From positions 44,581 through 108,580 of the forward strand of contig NZ_PKUS01000019.1 of the NCBI RefSeq assembly GCF_002866825.1: 64,000 bases of DNA, written 5' to 3'. Every line of letters begins with the position of its first letter. Within the stretch, counting starts at the first letter, position 1. The DNA comes from Pseudohalioglobus lutimaris. Lineage in GTDB: Bacteria > Pseudomonadota > Gammaproteobacteria > Pseudomonadales > Halieaceae. Shown in pieces: positions 51,236-60,491 of this stretch. The notes beneath the pieces were generated by a model. It was not told where the DNA came from, made no database searches, and saw only the letters and a program-made list of their open reading frames with translations. A program made the position numbers and the translations under genes.

Positions 51236-52402
51236 TCAGCCCAGTGAAGCGACGCTTTTGATGACCAGGCGCACCAGCTCAGCTTGGCGTGATACCCCGG
51301 TCTTGGCGAAGATCGACTTCAGCTGCGCGCGAGCAGTGTGCTGGGAGATACTCTGCGTCTCGGAGACTTCTGCCAGACTGAGGCCGCGAGCAAGTAGAAT
51401 TGCCAGGTTGGATTCAGCCGGGGTAAGTTCGAACAGCTCGCCCAGCGTTTGCCGGTCGGCCGGTTCGTGAAGGTCGGGATCGGAAACAAAAATCGCTGCA
51501 CAGGGGCTGGACTGCCCTTCACTCCACTGCGACATGGGCACCGGGCGCACCAGTAGTCCGAGGTGTGAACGTCCCGCGGACCTGGGTACCCGCAGGGCAC
51601 GCACGACGCTGGCCTCGCCGCGCTGTTGCGCCTGAATGATATCCGAGACCGCCTGCTGCAGTTCCCGGTTAATGTTGCGCCCCTCTATATGCAGGTGCTG
51701 GCCTTTTAGCAGGAGACCGTCTGCCTGATCAAGCAGCGCCTGCGCGACAGGGTTAGCGCTCAGCACCCGTGCCTGCTCATCAAGAATGATACTGGCCATC
51801 GCCAACTGCGAAACAGCGCCGGCATAGACGTCCCGTTCAGACGTGGTGCGATTGAGCGTCGCGTATATCTGGATAGCGCGGCGCAGGTGCGGAGTAATTG
51901 TAGTGAGCAGGTCGCGCTCAGCGTCACCAAAAGCAGGTTCCTCCCGGCGTCGAGAGAAGCGCAGGCGAGCGAGCATGCCACCGGGTTCAGCCGTGTCCAC
52001 GCCCAGAATATGAAACAACTCTACTGGCTCAAGATAGTGGTGGTAGTAGTCAGAGTTAACCAGCTCATCGTCTGTGAGCATGTCTGCGAGTGATACCACC
52101 TCATCCGTGGGCAGGTTCACGAACGGGTCGAGTATAAAAAATTCTTTCTGGTACGCTGCAGATTGCCAGGCATCCGGATCCGCCAGGCCGTCACTACGGT
52201 CTCCTGCTGCGGGGCGTACGCAATTGAGAATGGCGCCGCGGTCCTGTTCTGAGGGTGGGCGCAGTACCAGCGAGGCGACCTGTGCATCGAGCAGTTCACG
52301 TAGCAAAGGCAATGCACTTTGCCACGGGCGCTGTTCCAGAGGCCCCTCGTAGATCAGGCCCACCAGTTCATCGTAGCGGGGGTGCGGGAGCTGTTTCTTC
52401 AC
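51236..52402 (-). CDS. LuxR-type HTH transcriptional regulator
   Basis: This 388-residue regulator has a long N-terminal sensory part of about 300 residues with no recognised ligand motif, including a PAS-like stretch (MASIILDEQARVLSANPVAQALL). The C-terminal LuxR/GerE HTH reads FELTPAESNLAILLARGLSL, AEVSETQSISQHTARAQLKS and IFAKTGVSRQAELVRLV. There is no receiver domain and no autoinducer-binding signature. Start GTG 52402. It is 7 bp after the DUF1631 gene stop and on the same strand, so the two may form one transcript. Confidence 0.8.
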   Translation of the reverse strand: MKKQLPHPRYDELVGLIYEGPLEQRPWQSALPLLRELLDAQVASLVLRPPSEQDRGAILNCVRPAAGDRSDGLADPDAWQSAAYQKEFFILDPFVNLPTDEVVSLADMLTDDELVNSDYYHHYLEPVELFHILGVDTAEPGGMLARLRFSRRREEPAFGDAERDLLTTITPHLRRAIQIYATLNRTTSERDVYAGAVSQLAMASIILDEQARVLSANPVAQALLDQADGLLLKGQHLHIEGRNINRELQQAVSDIIQAQQRGEASVVRALRVPRSAGRSHLGLLVRPVPMSQWSEGQSSPCAAIFVSDPDLHEPADRQTLGELFELTPAESNLAILLARGLSLAEVSETQSISQHTARAQLKSIFAKTGVSRQAELVRLVIKSVASLG

Positions 52403-52409
52403 TGCTTTT

Positions 52410-55400
52410 TTACTTATCGATGCTGGAAAGTTCAGCCGTGATCTCAGACAGAGGCTTGGGCATTCCTACCCCCCAACCCTGCAAGTAGTCCACACCGATC
52501 TCCTTGAGCTTCTCCACTATCTCCTCATTTTCAACGGACTCGGCAATGGTTTTCTGCCCCAGGAAATGGGCCAGGTCATTGATCGACTGGGCCATCGCAT
52601 AGTCTGAGCGATTCTTGTGGATGCCGGTCACGAATGTGCCGTCGATCTTTACATAATCTACCGGTAGTTCGCGCAGGTAGTTGTGGCTGGCAAGACCGGT
52701 ACCAAAGTCATCAATGGAAAACTTGCAGCCGATATTGCGGAAAGCACGCACAAAGTCGGCCGCCTTGACCAGGTTGGAAATCGTGCCTGTCTCGGTGATT
52801 TCAAAGCAGATTCGGCTGGTGCCCACACCGAACTCCGAGATCTGCTCCAGCAGGTACTCGAGAAAATCATCGTCCGTAATGCTGTTGCCGGAAAGATTGA
52901 TCGCCAGGTGGGGTACCTCTTTTTCGTTATCCATCAGGTGGCTGACCCAGGCGAAGGCCTCGCGCACCACCCAGCGGTCAACGAGGTTCATAAATCCATA
53001 ACGTTCTGCGCTCTGTATAAAGTCGCTGGGTGAGGATAATGAGCCATCGGGATTGGCCAGCCCCAGCAATAGTTCAAAGTGCTTGTTGGATGGTTGGTTG
53101 CCGTCTACTGCAACCTGCACTATGGGCTGGGCGCGGAGCACGAAGCGGTCGGTGGCGATCGCCTGTTCAAGGTTCTCTCGGGTAATTGTCCTTTCATTGC
53201 GGAAACTGGCGGCCAACTCCCGGTCTTCCTCGTAGACCTGAACCCGGTTACGGCCCTGCTCCTTGGCATAGGCCATCGCCGAGCGTGCCGACTCCAGCAC
53301 CTGGTCGACGGAGGGGCTGTATTCGACGATAGGCGCCACGCCAATGGATACCGTGAAAGTTACATTCTCACCCTCGAGTTCCATGCTGCCGGACTCGATG
53401 TCCTCGCGTATTTTTCGCGCCACTGCCTCGGCCTGCTCCGATGTGCGATCCAGCAGGAGTACGGCGAATTGATCTCCTTCAATGCGCGCCGAAGATGACT
53501 TTTTGCCATGGAGCTGGGCCAGCAAGCTGCTGAATTCCAGCAGCACGGCGTCCCCGGTGACCTCGTCATAGATTTCGTTGACCAGGTTGAACTGGTCGAT
53601 GTCCAGGTAGAGCACGGCGTGTTGCGAGTTTCTGAGTTGCGCGTGGCGCAGTGCACGTCCCATCTGGTCGAGAAAGGTCTCACGGTTGATCAGCCTGGTC
53701 AGGCTGTCATGATTCCGGGCAAAACTCAGGGTCTTCTGGACGTGTTCAAGTGTCTGATACAGGCTCTGGTCAAGAACGGACAATTCATCTGCCGGTGCCG
53801 GCGGCTGGATGCCGCTGCTAAGCTTGCGTGCCAGCTGGACCGCGGTCAGGTCAGCGACTTTCTGCCCGCGCTCATTGACGAAAATATACCGGTCCTTGTT
53901 GGGGCTGACCCATGCCAGCTGCATGCGTCGTTTTTGGCCGGTTTTATTGCGGTAGGTGAGCCAGGAGTCTTTTTCCAGTTGCTCAACCCGCCTTACCCAG
54001 CGACGCAGCCGGGGCAAGTCTTCGACCTTGGCGCGAATTTTCTCCGGAGACTCGGCGTCGTTTTCTTCAGGGATCTGTGCGGAATCCACCTCGCGATTGC
54101 CAGCGAGGATGTCGCGCAGTTCTGCCAGCACCTTTTCGTGACTGATGTTGGTGGGCAGGGCCGCTGCAATCTGCTGCTCTACCATATCGATCAGCGTTTC
54201 GGCCTCGAGGCCGCGCTGCATCATCATGTCCTCGTCGAGGTCACCGGAGCGCTTGTCTTCCAGCCACTGGGTCAGCTGGTCCAGGGTGTTGATCTGATCG
54301 GCCCAGGCGGTGCTGTCCGGTCCCTCCTTGACGTGAGTCAGGACCAGCAGGTCCCGCCAGCCACACTCCACAAGGTCATACAAGACCCGGGGCGCTGCCG
54401 GCGGTCGGATGCGCTGGTTAATTACATCATTGACAGCGCGGCGGGCGTGCTGCAGCTTCTCCTGGCCTTCCTGGATGCGTACTACCCGTTCGATGTTGCG
54501 GGAGAGGGCACGTTCCTGCTGCTTGCTGAGTTTGTCGATCTTGTCGCGCGCGCGATCGAATACAGCGCTGTCGTCTTCGTAATCCTCGACTATCTCGTCG
54601 ACAATTTTGTTAATGCGTCCTTCCAGTGCCGGGTTGGGAAAGTTGGCGCTACTGGCCAGTGCGGACAGTTGATCCACTACCGATCGAGCCGAGTGGTCCT
54701 TGTCGAGGAAGAAGTGCGGGTCAAGCAGGGCCAGTCGGGCCAGGGGGATTTGCAGGTTCGCCAGAGTGGGTTGCAACTCCGGGGTGACGTCCATCTGCGA
54801 GTTTATCGTGCCGAACAGGTTGTCGACCAGGTCAAGCTGGTTAAGGCTGTCGGCAGTCAGGCCGCTGCTCTCCCTGAGACTGCCCAGCTGCTCACGATTC
54901 TGCGCCAGATACTCGCGAAGCGAGTGTGTATCCTGAACGCCGGCACGCACCTCACTGTTGCGCTGCAGGTCGCGCAGCGCATTGGCGATAGTCCTGGCGT
55001 CGGCCAGTGACTGCTGGTCCACGTCAGCACTGGGTACTGTGCCGCCTTCCCAGGTGCCACTAAGCGGGGTACCCGGGGCAACCGCACCCCCGTCAGCCAG
55101 GCCCTCTGCCTCGCGGCGAAAATTCAGAGCGTCAACCACGGATTGATAGACCCCGTGTGAGGGCAGGTCGCGCAGGGCCGCGGCAGCTTCGGACAGATAG
55201 GGGCCATCCTCCCCGCCCGGTTTGGCGGCGGTGTTGCTGGCATCGGCGAGTGCAACCTGTGGTTGGCCGTCAGGCAGCGCTGGTTCCCGGTCTGTAATGC
55301 TGGCCGCATCCTGCCCGGTGGTCGAGGTCGACTGGGGCGATGTCGGCGGGCCCGGTTTTTGTAGCAGTGTGCCCTTGGCGATGATCTGCTCTTCAATCTC

Positions 55401-56369
55401 CGGGCTGATACCGTTGTCGCCCAGGTATTGATTGAGCGACTGGTAGAAACTGTCCAGGGGGCGTATCAGGTGTTCGCAGAAGTATTCGAGCACCACCGGG
55501 CTGGTGTCAGGGGAAATGCCGTTGGTGTCTATGGCCTGCTGGAACGCTTTACACAACTGGCGCGTGTGCACTGGAAGGCGAACCCGCAGTGGTTGCTCCT
55601 CCAGCAGTGTAGCCACGCGAATAAGTAGCGCTTCCAGGGCGACCTTGTGCATTTCCTCGGCCACGCCTGCCCAGCGATTGAGCGCCAGGTTGCCTTCAAA
55701 CTCGTCAAGGTCCAGAAGTCCGAGATTTTCCGGGTCGGCCTTTCCGTGGTCGCCGTCCGCCGGGGTCATTTCTTCAAACAGGCTCTCTATTTTATCAAGG
55801 ACAGCAAAGCCGATATCGTCCTTGCGCAGGCGCAAGGTGACTGCGGTCTCATACAGTCGGTTTCTCCCCTTGGAGTCGGCCCGGGAGCGAGTGGATAGTT
55901 CCAGCAGGTCCAGGTGTATGCTTTCCAGGGCAGCGGGTAACCTGCTTACCAGCTCGTTAAGCGCGTCCTGGTGGAACGTTCTTAGCAGTTGCGTGTAATG
56001 CGCTGAGGAACTGCTCAGTCGGGAGGGTTTTCTCTCAGGCATCACCGTCTGCCCGGAGACCGTTTTCAGGAAACGCGTCCCCAGCGGAGAGTCAGGCTGC
56101 ATCAATACGAGAGAGAGCGCAGCCTTGGCGACGCCACTGATACGCACGTCGACGGGGCCGCTCCAGGGTTTCCCAGGCAGGGAGAGTGCGGCCTGCATGC
56201 CCTTGTGCAAGCTGATTTTACCGCCGCTGGTTGTTCCCGGCTTTAATTTGAACTGGGTTAACTGCAGGGTATTGTCATCCAGGCACACAATTTCGCCGGC
56301 CAGCAGAGCGCCGCCGGCGAGTTGGAGACTGGCAGGTTGAGTGACATCCTTTTGCTGAGAACTGGACAT
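52410..56369 (-). CDS. DUF1631-GGDEF-EAL protein with degenerate catalytic motifs
   Basis: This 1319-residue cytosolic protein has a PilZ-like N-terminal region (SGVAKAALSLVLMQPDSPLGTRF) and a large DUF1631 helical middle with coiled coils. A GGDEF domain follows from about residue 885, then an EAL domain from about residue 1065. The cyclase signature is EGDQF (about residue 963) instead of GGDEF. The EAL motif is ELL near residue 1098, while DDFGTG, NLSG, EITE and KIDG remain. It looks like a c-di-GMP-binding effector rather than an enzyme. Start ATG 56369 with GGAG five bases before; an in-frame upstream ATG is less likely. Confidence 0.8.
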   Translation of the reverse strand: MSSSQQKDVTQPASLQLAGGALLAGEIVCLDDNTLQLTQFKLKPGTTSGGKISLHKGMQAALSLPGKPWSGPVDVRISGVAKAALSLVLMQPDSPLGTRFLKTVSGQTVMPERKPSRLSSSSAHYTQLLRTFHQDALNELVSRLPAALESIHLDLLELSTRSRADSKGRNRLYETAVTLRLRKDDIGFAVLDKIESLFEEMTPADGDHGKADPENLGLLDLDEFEGNLALNRWAGVAEEMHKVALEALLIRVATLLEEQPLRVRLPVHTRQLCKAFQQAIDTNGISPDTSPVVLEYFCEHLIRPLDSFYQSLNQYLGDNGISPEIEEQIIAKGTLLQKPGPPTSPQSTSTTGQDAASITDREPALPDGQPQVALADASNTAAKPGGEDGPYLSEAAAALRDLPSHGVYQSVVDALNFRREAEGLADGGAVAPGTPLSGTWEGGTVPSADVDQQSLADARTIANALRDLQRNSEVRAGVQDTHSLREYLAQNREQLGSLRESSGLTADSLNQLDLVDNLFGTINSQMDVTPELQPTLANLQIPLARLALLDPHFFLDKDHSARSVVDQLSALASSANFPNPALEGRINKIVDEIVEDYEDDSAVFDRARDKIDKLSKQQERALSRNIERVVRIQEGQEKLQHARRAVNDVINQRIRPPAAPRVLYDLVECGWRDLLVLTHVKEGPDSTAWADQINTLDQLTQWLEDKRSGDLDEDMMMQRGLEAETLIDMVEQQIAAALPTNISHEKVLAELRDILAGNREVDSAQIPEENDAESPEKIRAKVEDLPRLRRWVRRVEQLEKDSWLTYRNKTGQKRRMQLAWVSPNKDRYIFVNERGQKVADLTAVQLARKLSSGIQPPAPADELSVLDQSLYQTLEHVQKTLSFARNHDSLTRLINRETFLDQMGRALRHAQLRNSQHAVLYLDIDQFNLVNEIYDEVTGDAVLLEFSSLLAQLHGKKSSSARIEGDQFAVLLLDRTSEQAEAVARKIREDIESGSMELEGENVTFTVSIGVAPIVEYSPSVDQVLESARSAMAYAKEQGRNRVQVYEEDRELAASFRNERTITRENLEQAIATDRFVLRAQPIVQVAVDGNQPSNKHFELLLGLANPDGSLSSPSDFIQSAERYGFMNLVDRWVVREAFAWVSHLMDNEKEVPHLAINLSGNSITDDDFLEYLLEQISEFGVGTSRICFEITETGTISNLVKAADFVRAFRNIGCKFSIDDFGTGLASHNYLRELPVDYVKIDGTFVTGIHKNRSDYAMAQSINDLAHFLGQKTIAESVENEEIVEKLKEIGVDYLQGWGVGMPKPLSEITAELSSIDK

Positions 56370-56473
56370 GTTGCTCCTGCAAATGTCGCCATTAAGACAA
56401 CGGTCCATCGCTAATCCGACAAGTATACCCCCAATACAAGGGCCCTAAAACCGCCCCGCATGGGTCAGTTCAT

Positions 56474-58711
56474 TCAGCGCCGGCGTCGCCGTTTGCCCTT
56501 GAGAGCCTTCTTGAGGCGCTGTTTGCTGTCGTAATAGAAGAAGGGCACCCGCCACAATGGCGACAGCGACCTGCCCAGGTGACCCTCGTAGCGTTCGATG
56601 AACGCCCGGCGATCACTCCAGTCGAGCTTGTAAGCGATGCGAATCAGGTCCAGCATGCGGTCGCGGTGCCTGACCCGCGAGCCAGGTCCGGACCAGATAC
56701 GTGCCCGGCCTATATCGATCACCATCGGTGTGATGTTGCCGTCGGCACTCTGGGCGAGCAAGAGATTACCCGACGAAAGATCGCGGTGGATTACCTGCAT
56801 GTCGTGCATGTGACAGACAAAGCCACTGATCAGGTCCAGCCAGGCCGCTTTGTCGAGGCCTCGGAAGGTGCTCTCTCCACGCCTGATGGCGGCATAGACA
56901 TCACGGCTGGAGAAAGCATCGGGGATGAACCTGCAGAGGTACCAGGAGTCGCGAACACCGGATTGCTCGGGCGATTCAAAGAATGCCAGGGGAAGGGGGG
57001 TCGCCACGCCCCTGCGGAGCATCTCGCAGGCATTATTCCAGTGACGGCGCCCCTTGCTCGGGTAAAAGCGGTAGGTGAAGCGCTTGATACCCTTAACGCG
57101 ATTGAGTTTAACTGTGATCTGTGCATCCGGCTCTCGTGGATCGACCACGTTCCACAGGCGGTTTCGGGCATCGCGTAATACCCTTGTGGTGGGCATTGAG
57201 GGAATGTGCCTGGGGTGAATGGCTTCGCTGGACGCGAAGTCGTCGCTGAGTCGGTTTGCTCGCAACATACAAGCGCCGCGCCATGCCGGGTCATCGGTGT
57301 CTACAGACTGCCATTCCGGGCTGGAAAGGTGCACTGTCCGTCTGATCTGCCTGCCCTGCAAGTTCTTGCATTGCGCCAAATCAATAGCTTCAGCCAGCGT
57401 GATGAAGACAGGGTGCTCGTTGATGACCAGCGGGTTCTCTATTTCTTCTCCCGTCGCGCTATGGAAACCGGCAGCCCCAATTGCGGCCTCGGGCAATACC
57501 GAAGTCAACGTTATGGCCTGGCCGTCGCGGGTCCAGGCAAGTAGAAAGGGCCGATTGTCCGCGCCGGTATACTGGAACAGGCTGAGCCCGCCCGGGTCAT
57601 GCGCATTGCCCAGGGCGCGAGCGCCACCGAGTCGGCGTGCGGTATACGCCAGGGCGTGATAGGCCGGTGTTGGGCTGAATTGGCTTGCCTCACCACGAAT
57701 GCGCTCGTAGAAGCTGACCTGGTCCACGGCAGGGTAGTCGTCGGCGCCATCGTCAATAAGCCCATCGCGAGAGCAAATCAGCGGCCCCCAGTACACGCGA
57801 TCCAGGGCCTGGCTGGATGCTGCGAGCGCGAGATAACGTACCAGGTAGTCGACGCGTTTGATTTCGGGCCAGGCTGAGCGGCGGCGTAGCCGTTTGATCG
57901 TCCAGCAGGTGTAGGTGCAGAAAAATCCCTCGGTGCCGGTCTCGCGGCCCATTCGGTTGAGGATACGCGCCTTCTTGACAAGGTTGAGCTTCAGCGGTTT
58001 CCGTGCAAGCCAGCCTAGCACCCGGTGATCATAGGCCTCAGGCTCGACTACGCGTTCAACGAAAAGGTTGTCGCTATGAATAGCTGGCGTCGCATCCAGG
58101 CGACGTAACAGACGAAGGTAGGTGGCGTTGTACAAGGGTTCGAAGTCGGACACATTGGGCCCAACCAGCTTCAGGCCCAGGCCTGACTCCCGCGAAACCC
58201 GGTGGGCAATGGCCGTCGCCATGATAAAACCGCGTGATGAAAACCCCGACCACTTGCCTCGGTTGGGAGTGTTGCCAATTTCGAAATAGGCAACGCGGCC
58301 GGCCTGACTGCGAAATACTGCAGTGAGAAATCGCTGCCACTGCTGCTGTGCGTCCGGATCCTCGGCGAGAATCTGGGCCTGTGACTGGGGTGGCAGCAAG
58401 TCCAGGGTGACTTGCAGGCCCTCGCCCAGCAGGTGTTCCAAAAGACGCTCCGCATCGCCGCCTGGGCTGGCGTAACTGTAATCCATGCGCACGTGGCGGA
58501 TTCCCAGCTCGTGCAGGCGCTCTACCAGGTATTCGTCTACGTGCTTATTCTTCCCGGGGGCGATATTCACGCCGAAATAATCTGCGGTGATCAGGCCATT
58601 CTGGCCTGGCTGGTGGTCGGTGCCGAGCAGGCGGATGTTCTGGCCAATAGCGCAGAGGAAGTCCCAGGCCGCCAGCGGGTAGCCATAGAGAGGGTGTAGC
58701 AGTTTGTTCAA
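56474..58711 (-). CDS. Glycoside-hydrolase-like barrel fused to lipopolysaccharide-type kinase
   Basis: This is a 745-residue fusion. Residues 40-360 form a GH39/GH5-like TIM barrel (YFGVNIAPGKNKHVDEYLV, then IRHVRMDYSY). The usual acid/base motif NEP is replaced by NTP in YFEIGNTPNRGKW, near residue 145, so hydrolysis may be lost. Residues 550-745 form a WaaP/KdkA-type kinase with HRDLSSGNLLL (about 637-647) and VIDIGRAR. The substrate is unknown; an envelope glycan is likely. Start TTG 58711 with AGGA upstream. No glycosyltransferases are adjacent. Confidence 0.75.
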   Translation of the reverse strand: MNKLLHPLYGYPLAAWDFLCAIGQNIRLLGTDHQPGQNGLITADYFGVNIAPGKNKHVDEYLVERLHELGIRHVRMDYSYASPGGDAERLLEHLLGEGLQVTLDLLPPQSQAQILAEDPDAQQQWQRFLTAVFRSQAGRVAYFEIGNTPNRGKWSGFSSRGFIMATAIAHRVSRESGLGLKLVGPNVSDFEPLYNATYLRLLRRLDATPAIHSDNLFVERVVEPEAYDHRVLGWLARKPLKLNLVKKARILNRMGRETGTEGFFCTYTCWTIKRLRRRSAWPEIKRVDYLVRYLALAASSQALDRVYWGPLICSRDGLIDDGADDYPAVDQVSFYERIRGEASQFSPTPAYHALAYTARRLGGARALGNAHDPGGLSLFQYTGADNRPFLLAWTRDGQAITLTSVLPEAAIGAAGFHSATGEEIENPLVINEHPVFITLAEAIDLAQCKNLQGRQIRRTVHLSSPEWQSVDTDDPAWRGACMLRANRLSDDFASSEAIHPRHIPSMPTTRVLRDARNRLWNVVDPREPDAQITVKLNRVKGIKRFTYRFYPSKGRRHWNNACEMLRRGVATPLPLAFFESPEQSGVRDSWYLCRFIPDAFSSRDVYAAIRRGESTFRGLDKAAWLDLISGFVCHMHDMQVIHRDLSSGNLLLAQSADGNITPMVIDIGRARIWSGPGSRVRHRDRMLDLIRIAYKLDWSDRRAFIERYEGHLGRSLSPLWRVPFFYYDSKQRLKKALKGKRRRRR

Positions 58712-58779
58712 ATCAGCGAATTCCTGTCAGCGCCGGTGAGGTTCTCCGCGCGAGTATAGCAGGCCGGACAGGGACGGGC

Positions 58780-59580
58780 TCAGTTGTCGGCGGTAGCTGC
58801 GTCAAGAAAGGCTGGCTTTTCACCGCCGCCGTGCACTGCAATACTGGTGCCACTGACGTAGGAGGCCATCGGGGAAGCCAGGAACAGGCAGGCGTTGCCG
58901 ATGTCGGCCGGTACGGCCATCCGCCCCAGCGGAATCGTCTGGCCAACCGCCGCAATACCGGCTTCGTCTCCATAATGCAGATGGGACTGCTCTGTGCGGG
59001 TGAGACCGACGACGATTGCGTTTACTCTCACTTTGGGCGCCCACTCTACTGCCAACGAGCCTCCAAGGTTGACCAGGCCGGCCTTGGCTGCGCCGTATGC
59101 CGCCGTCCCCGGTGAGGGGCGGATGGTGCTCACGCTGGCTATATTGATGATGGCTCCGCCGTCTTCCTGCTGCTGCATCACGCGGTTTGCTGCCTGACTG
59201 AAATTCAACGGGGCGATCAGGTTGAGGTGAATAATGGACTCTGAAAAACGCGGTGAAACGGTGGCCGCATCTGCATGTGGTGCGCCGCCTGCGTTGTTGA
59301 CCAGTGCGTCCAGTCTGCCGAATTGCTCCACGGCAAAATTTACACATGCCTCGATTTGCTCAAAGTCGCGTACGTCACACGGCGTGAAAAGTGCGCGGCG
59401 CCCGGCCGCTTCAGGCAGTGATTCGGGTGCCGAGCGGCCACAAATCACCACATCCGCACCAGCTGCCAGGAAAGATTCGCTAATGCCACGCCCGATTCCT
59501 TTCCCACCTCCGGTTACGATGACAACTTTTCCGGTGAAGTCCATCGGGTTTACAGGGGCATTATCTGCGCTATTGTCCAT
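58780..59580 (-). CDS. Short-chain dehydrogenase/reductase
   Basis: This 266-residue SDR has the Rossmann motif VVIVTGGGKGIGRGISESF, the NNAGG motif, catalytic Ser in NIASVSTIRPS and YxxxK in AAYGAAKAGLVNLGG. An N-terminal extension of about 13 residues (DNSADNAPVNP) precedes MDFTGK. The Arg in ICGRSAPE suggests NADP(H) binding, although this is not certain. It is divergent from the F420:NADP oxidoreductase gene with a 208-bp gap, so it may be a user or a chance neighbour of that locus. Confidence 0.85.
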   Translation of the reverse strand: MDNSADNAPVNPMDFTGKVVIVTGGGKGIGRGISESFLAAGADVVICGRSAPESLPEAAGRRALFTPCDVRDFEQIEACVNFAVEQFGRLDALVNNAGGAPHADAATVSPRFSESIIHLNLIAPLNFSQAANRVMQQQEDGGAIINIASVSTIRPSPGTAAYGAAKAGLVNLGGSLAVEWAPKVRVNAIVVGLTRTEQSHLHYGDEAGIAAVGQTIPLGRMAVPADIGNACLFLASPMASYVSGTSIAVHGGGEKPAFLDAATADN

Positions 59581-59738
59581 ATAGTTTTACTCACTGAGTC
59601 CAGAAACGCCCCACGCTTGTGGTGGAAGGGCGATTTGCCTAGTATGCGGGTCGCACGGTTAATGCTAACTGAACGCACGCCGCGGAGGAAACCGCGTATG
59701 GCACAGTATGGCCGGGCTTAACTGACAAAAGGGGGTTG

Positions 59739-59749
59739 GTAATAATTAC
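59739..59749. promoter_or_regulatory. Perfect palindrome between SDR and npdG
   Basis: GTAAT-A-ATTAC (59739-59749) is a perfect 11-bp inverted repeat in the 208-bp divergent gap, 39 bp ahead of the npdG start. It could be a small repressor operator for one or both genes. No regulator gene is beside it, and AT-rich palindromes arise by chance. Confidence 0.3.
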
Positions 59750-59788
59750 TGTACTCCTGCTTATGAAAACTTCATCAGGAAGCAAATC

Positions 59789-60469
59789 ATGACAACAGAC
59801 ACATTGCCCGTGCTGGCTATTCTGGGCGGTACCGGGGACCTTGGAACAGGGCTTGCGAGGCGCTGGGCCCAGGCTGGCTACCAGGTCATTATCGGTTCTC
59901 GGACGCTGGAGAAAGCTGAAGCAGCTGTGTCTGATCTGCGCGAGGTGATGGCCGACCGTGGAGTGGGCGATGTAACTGTGCAGCCGATGGAAAACCTGGC
60001 AGCTGCGGAGGCGGCAGATGTAGTGGCCGTAACCGTTCCCTTCAGTCATCATGCGAGCACGCTGACTCTGGTCAAAGACGCCCTGCAGGGGAAGATACTT
60101 ATCGATGTGACCGTGCCCCTGGTGCCACCCAAGGTCGGTAGGGTTCAATTACCGGAAGGCGGCAGCGCTGGCCAGATCGCCCAGGAATTGTTGGGCGAAG
60201 GGGTGGCCGTGGTATCGGCTTTCCAGAACGTAGCGGCGGCCCACCTGCAAGAGGGCAGTGGTGTTGAGTGTGATGTGTTGGTTTGCGGCAACAAGAAGGC
60301 TGCGCGAGAGGAGGTTATCAAGCTGGTGGAGGCGGCGGGAATGCGCGGTTTCCATGCGGGCATGATCAATAACGCCGCTGCGGCAGAGGCACTGACCTCG
60401 GTATTGATCGTGATCAATAAACAATACAGCTGCCACGCTGGTATTCGCATTACCGGATTGAGCGACTGA
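59789..60469 (+). CDS. npdG: F420:NADP+ oxidoreductase (NADPH-dependent F420 reductase, Fno)
   Basis: It passes hydride between NADP(H) and coenzyme F420. The 226-residue enzyme has the N-terminal NADP site LAILGGTGDLGTGLARRWAQ with GSR for the 2'-phosphate and VVAVTVPFSHHAST. It also has LIDVTVPLVPPKVGRVQLPEGGSAG and the AAEALTSVLIVINKQY end typical of Fno. This fits the family in archaea and Actinobacteria, with no fusion. It is the first gene of the rightward F420 operon, 22 bp before cofE. Confidence 0.88.
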   Translation: MTTDTLPVLAILGGTGDLGTGLARRWAQAGYQVIIGSRTLEKAEAAVSDLREVMADRGVGDVTVQPMENLAAAEAADVVAVTVPFSHHASTLTLVKDALQGKILIDVTVPLVPPKVGRVQLPEGGSAGQIAQELLGEGVAVVSAFQNVAAAHLQEGSGVECDVLVCGNKKAAREEVIKLVEAAGMRGFHAGMINNAAAAEALTSVLIVINKQYSCHAGIRITGLSD

Positions 60470-60491
60470 AGCCCTTAGCGCACTCGCTTGC

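Noticed and set aside
53508..55010. Long 500-codon open frame on the plus strand inside the DUF1631 gene
   Set aside because: It is antisense to a long gene with clear GGDEF and EAL homology. Its translation has no recognisable domain and a skewed Val/Gln composition, as expected of a shadow frame in GC-rich DNA.
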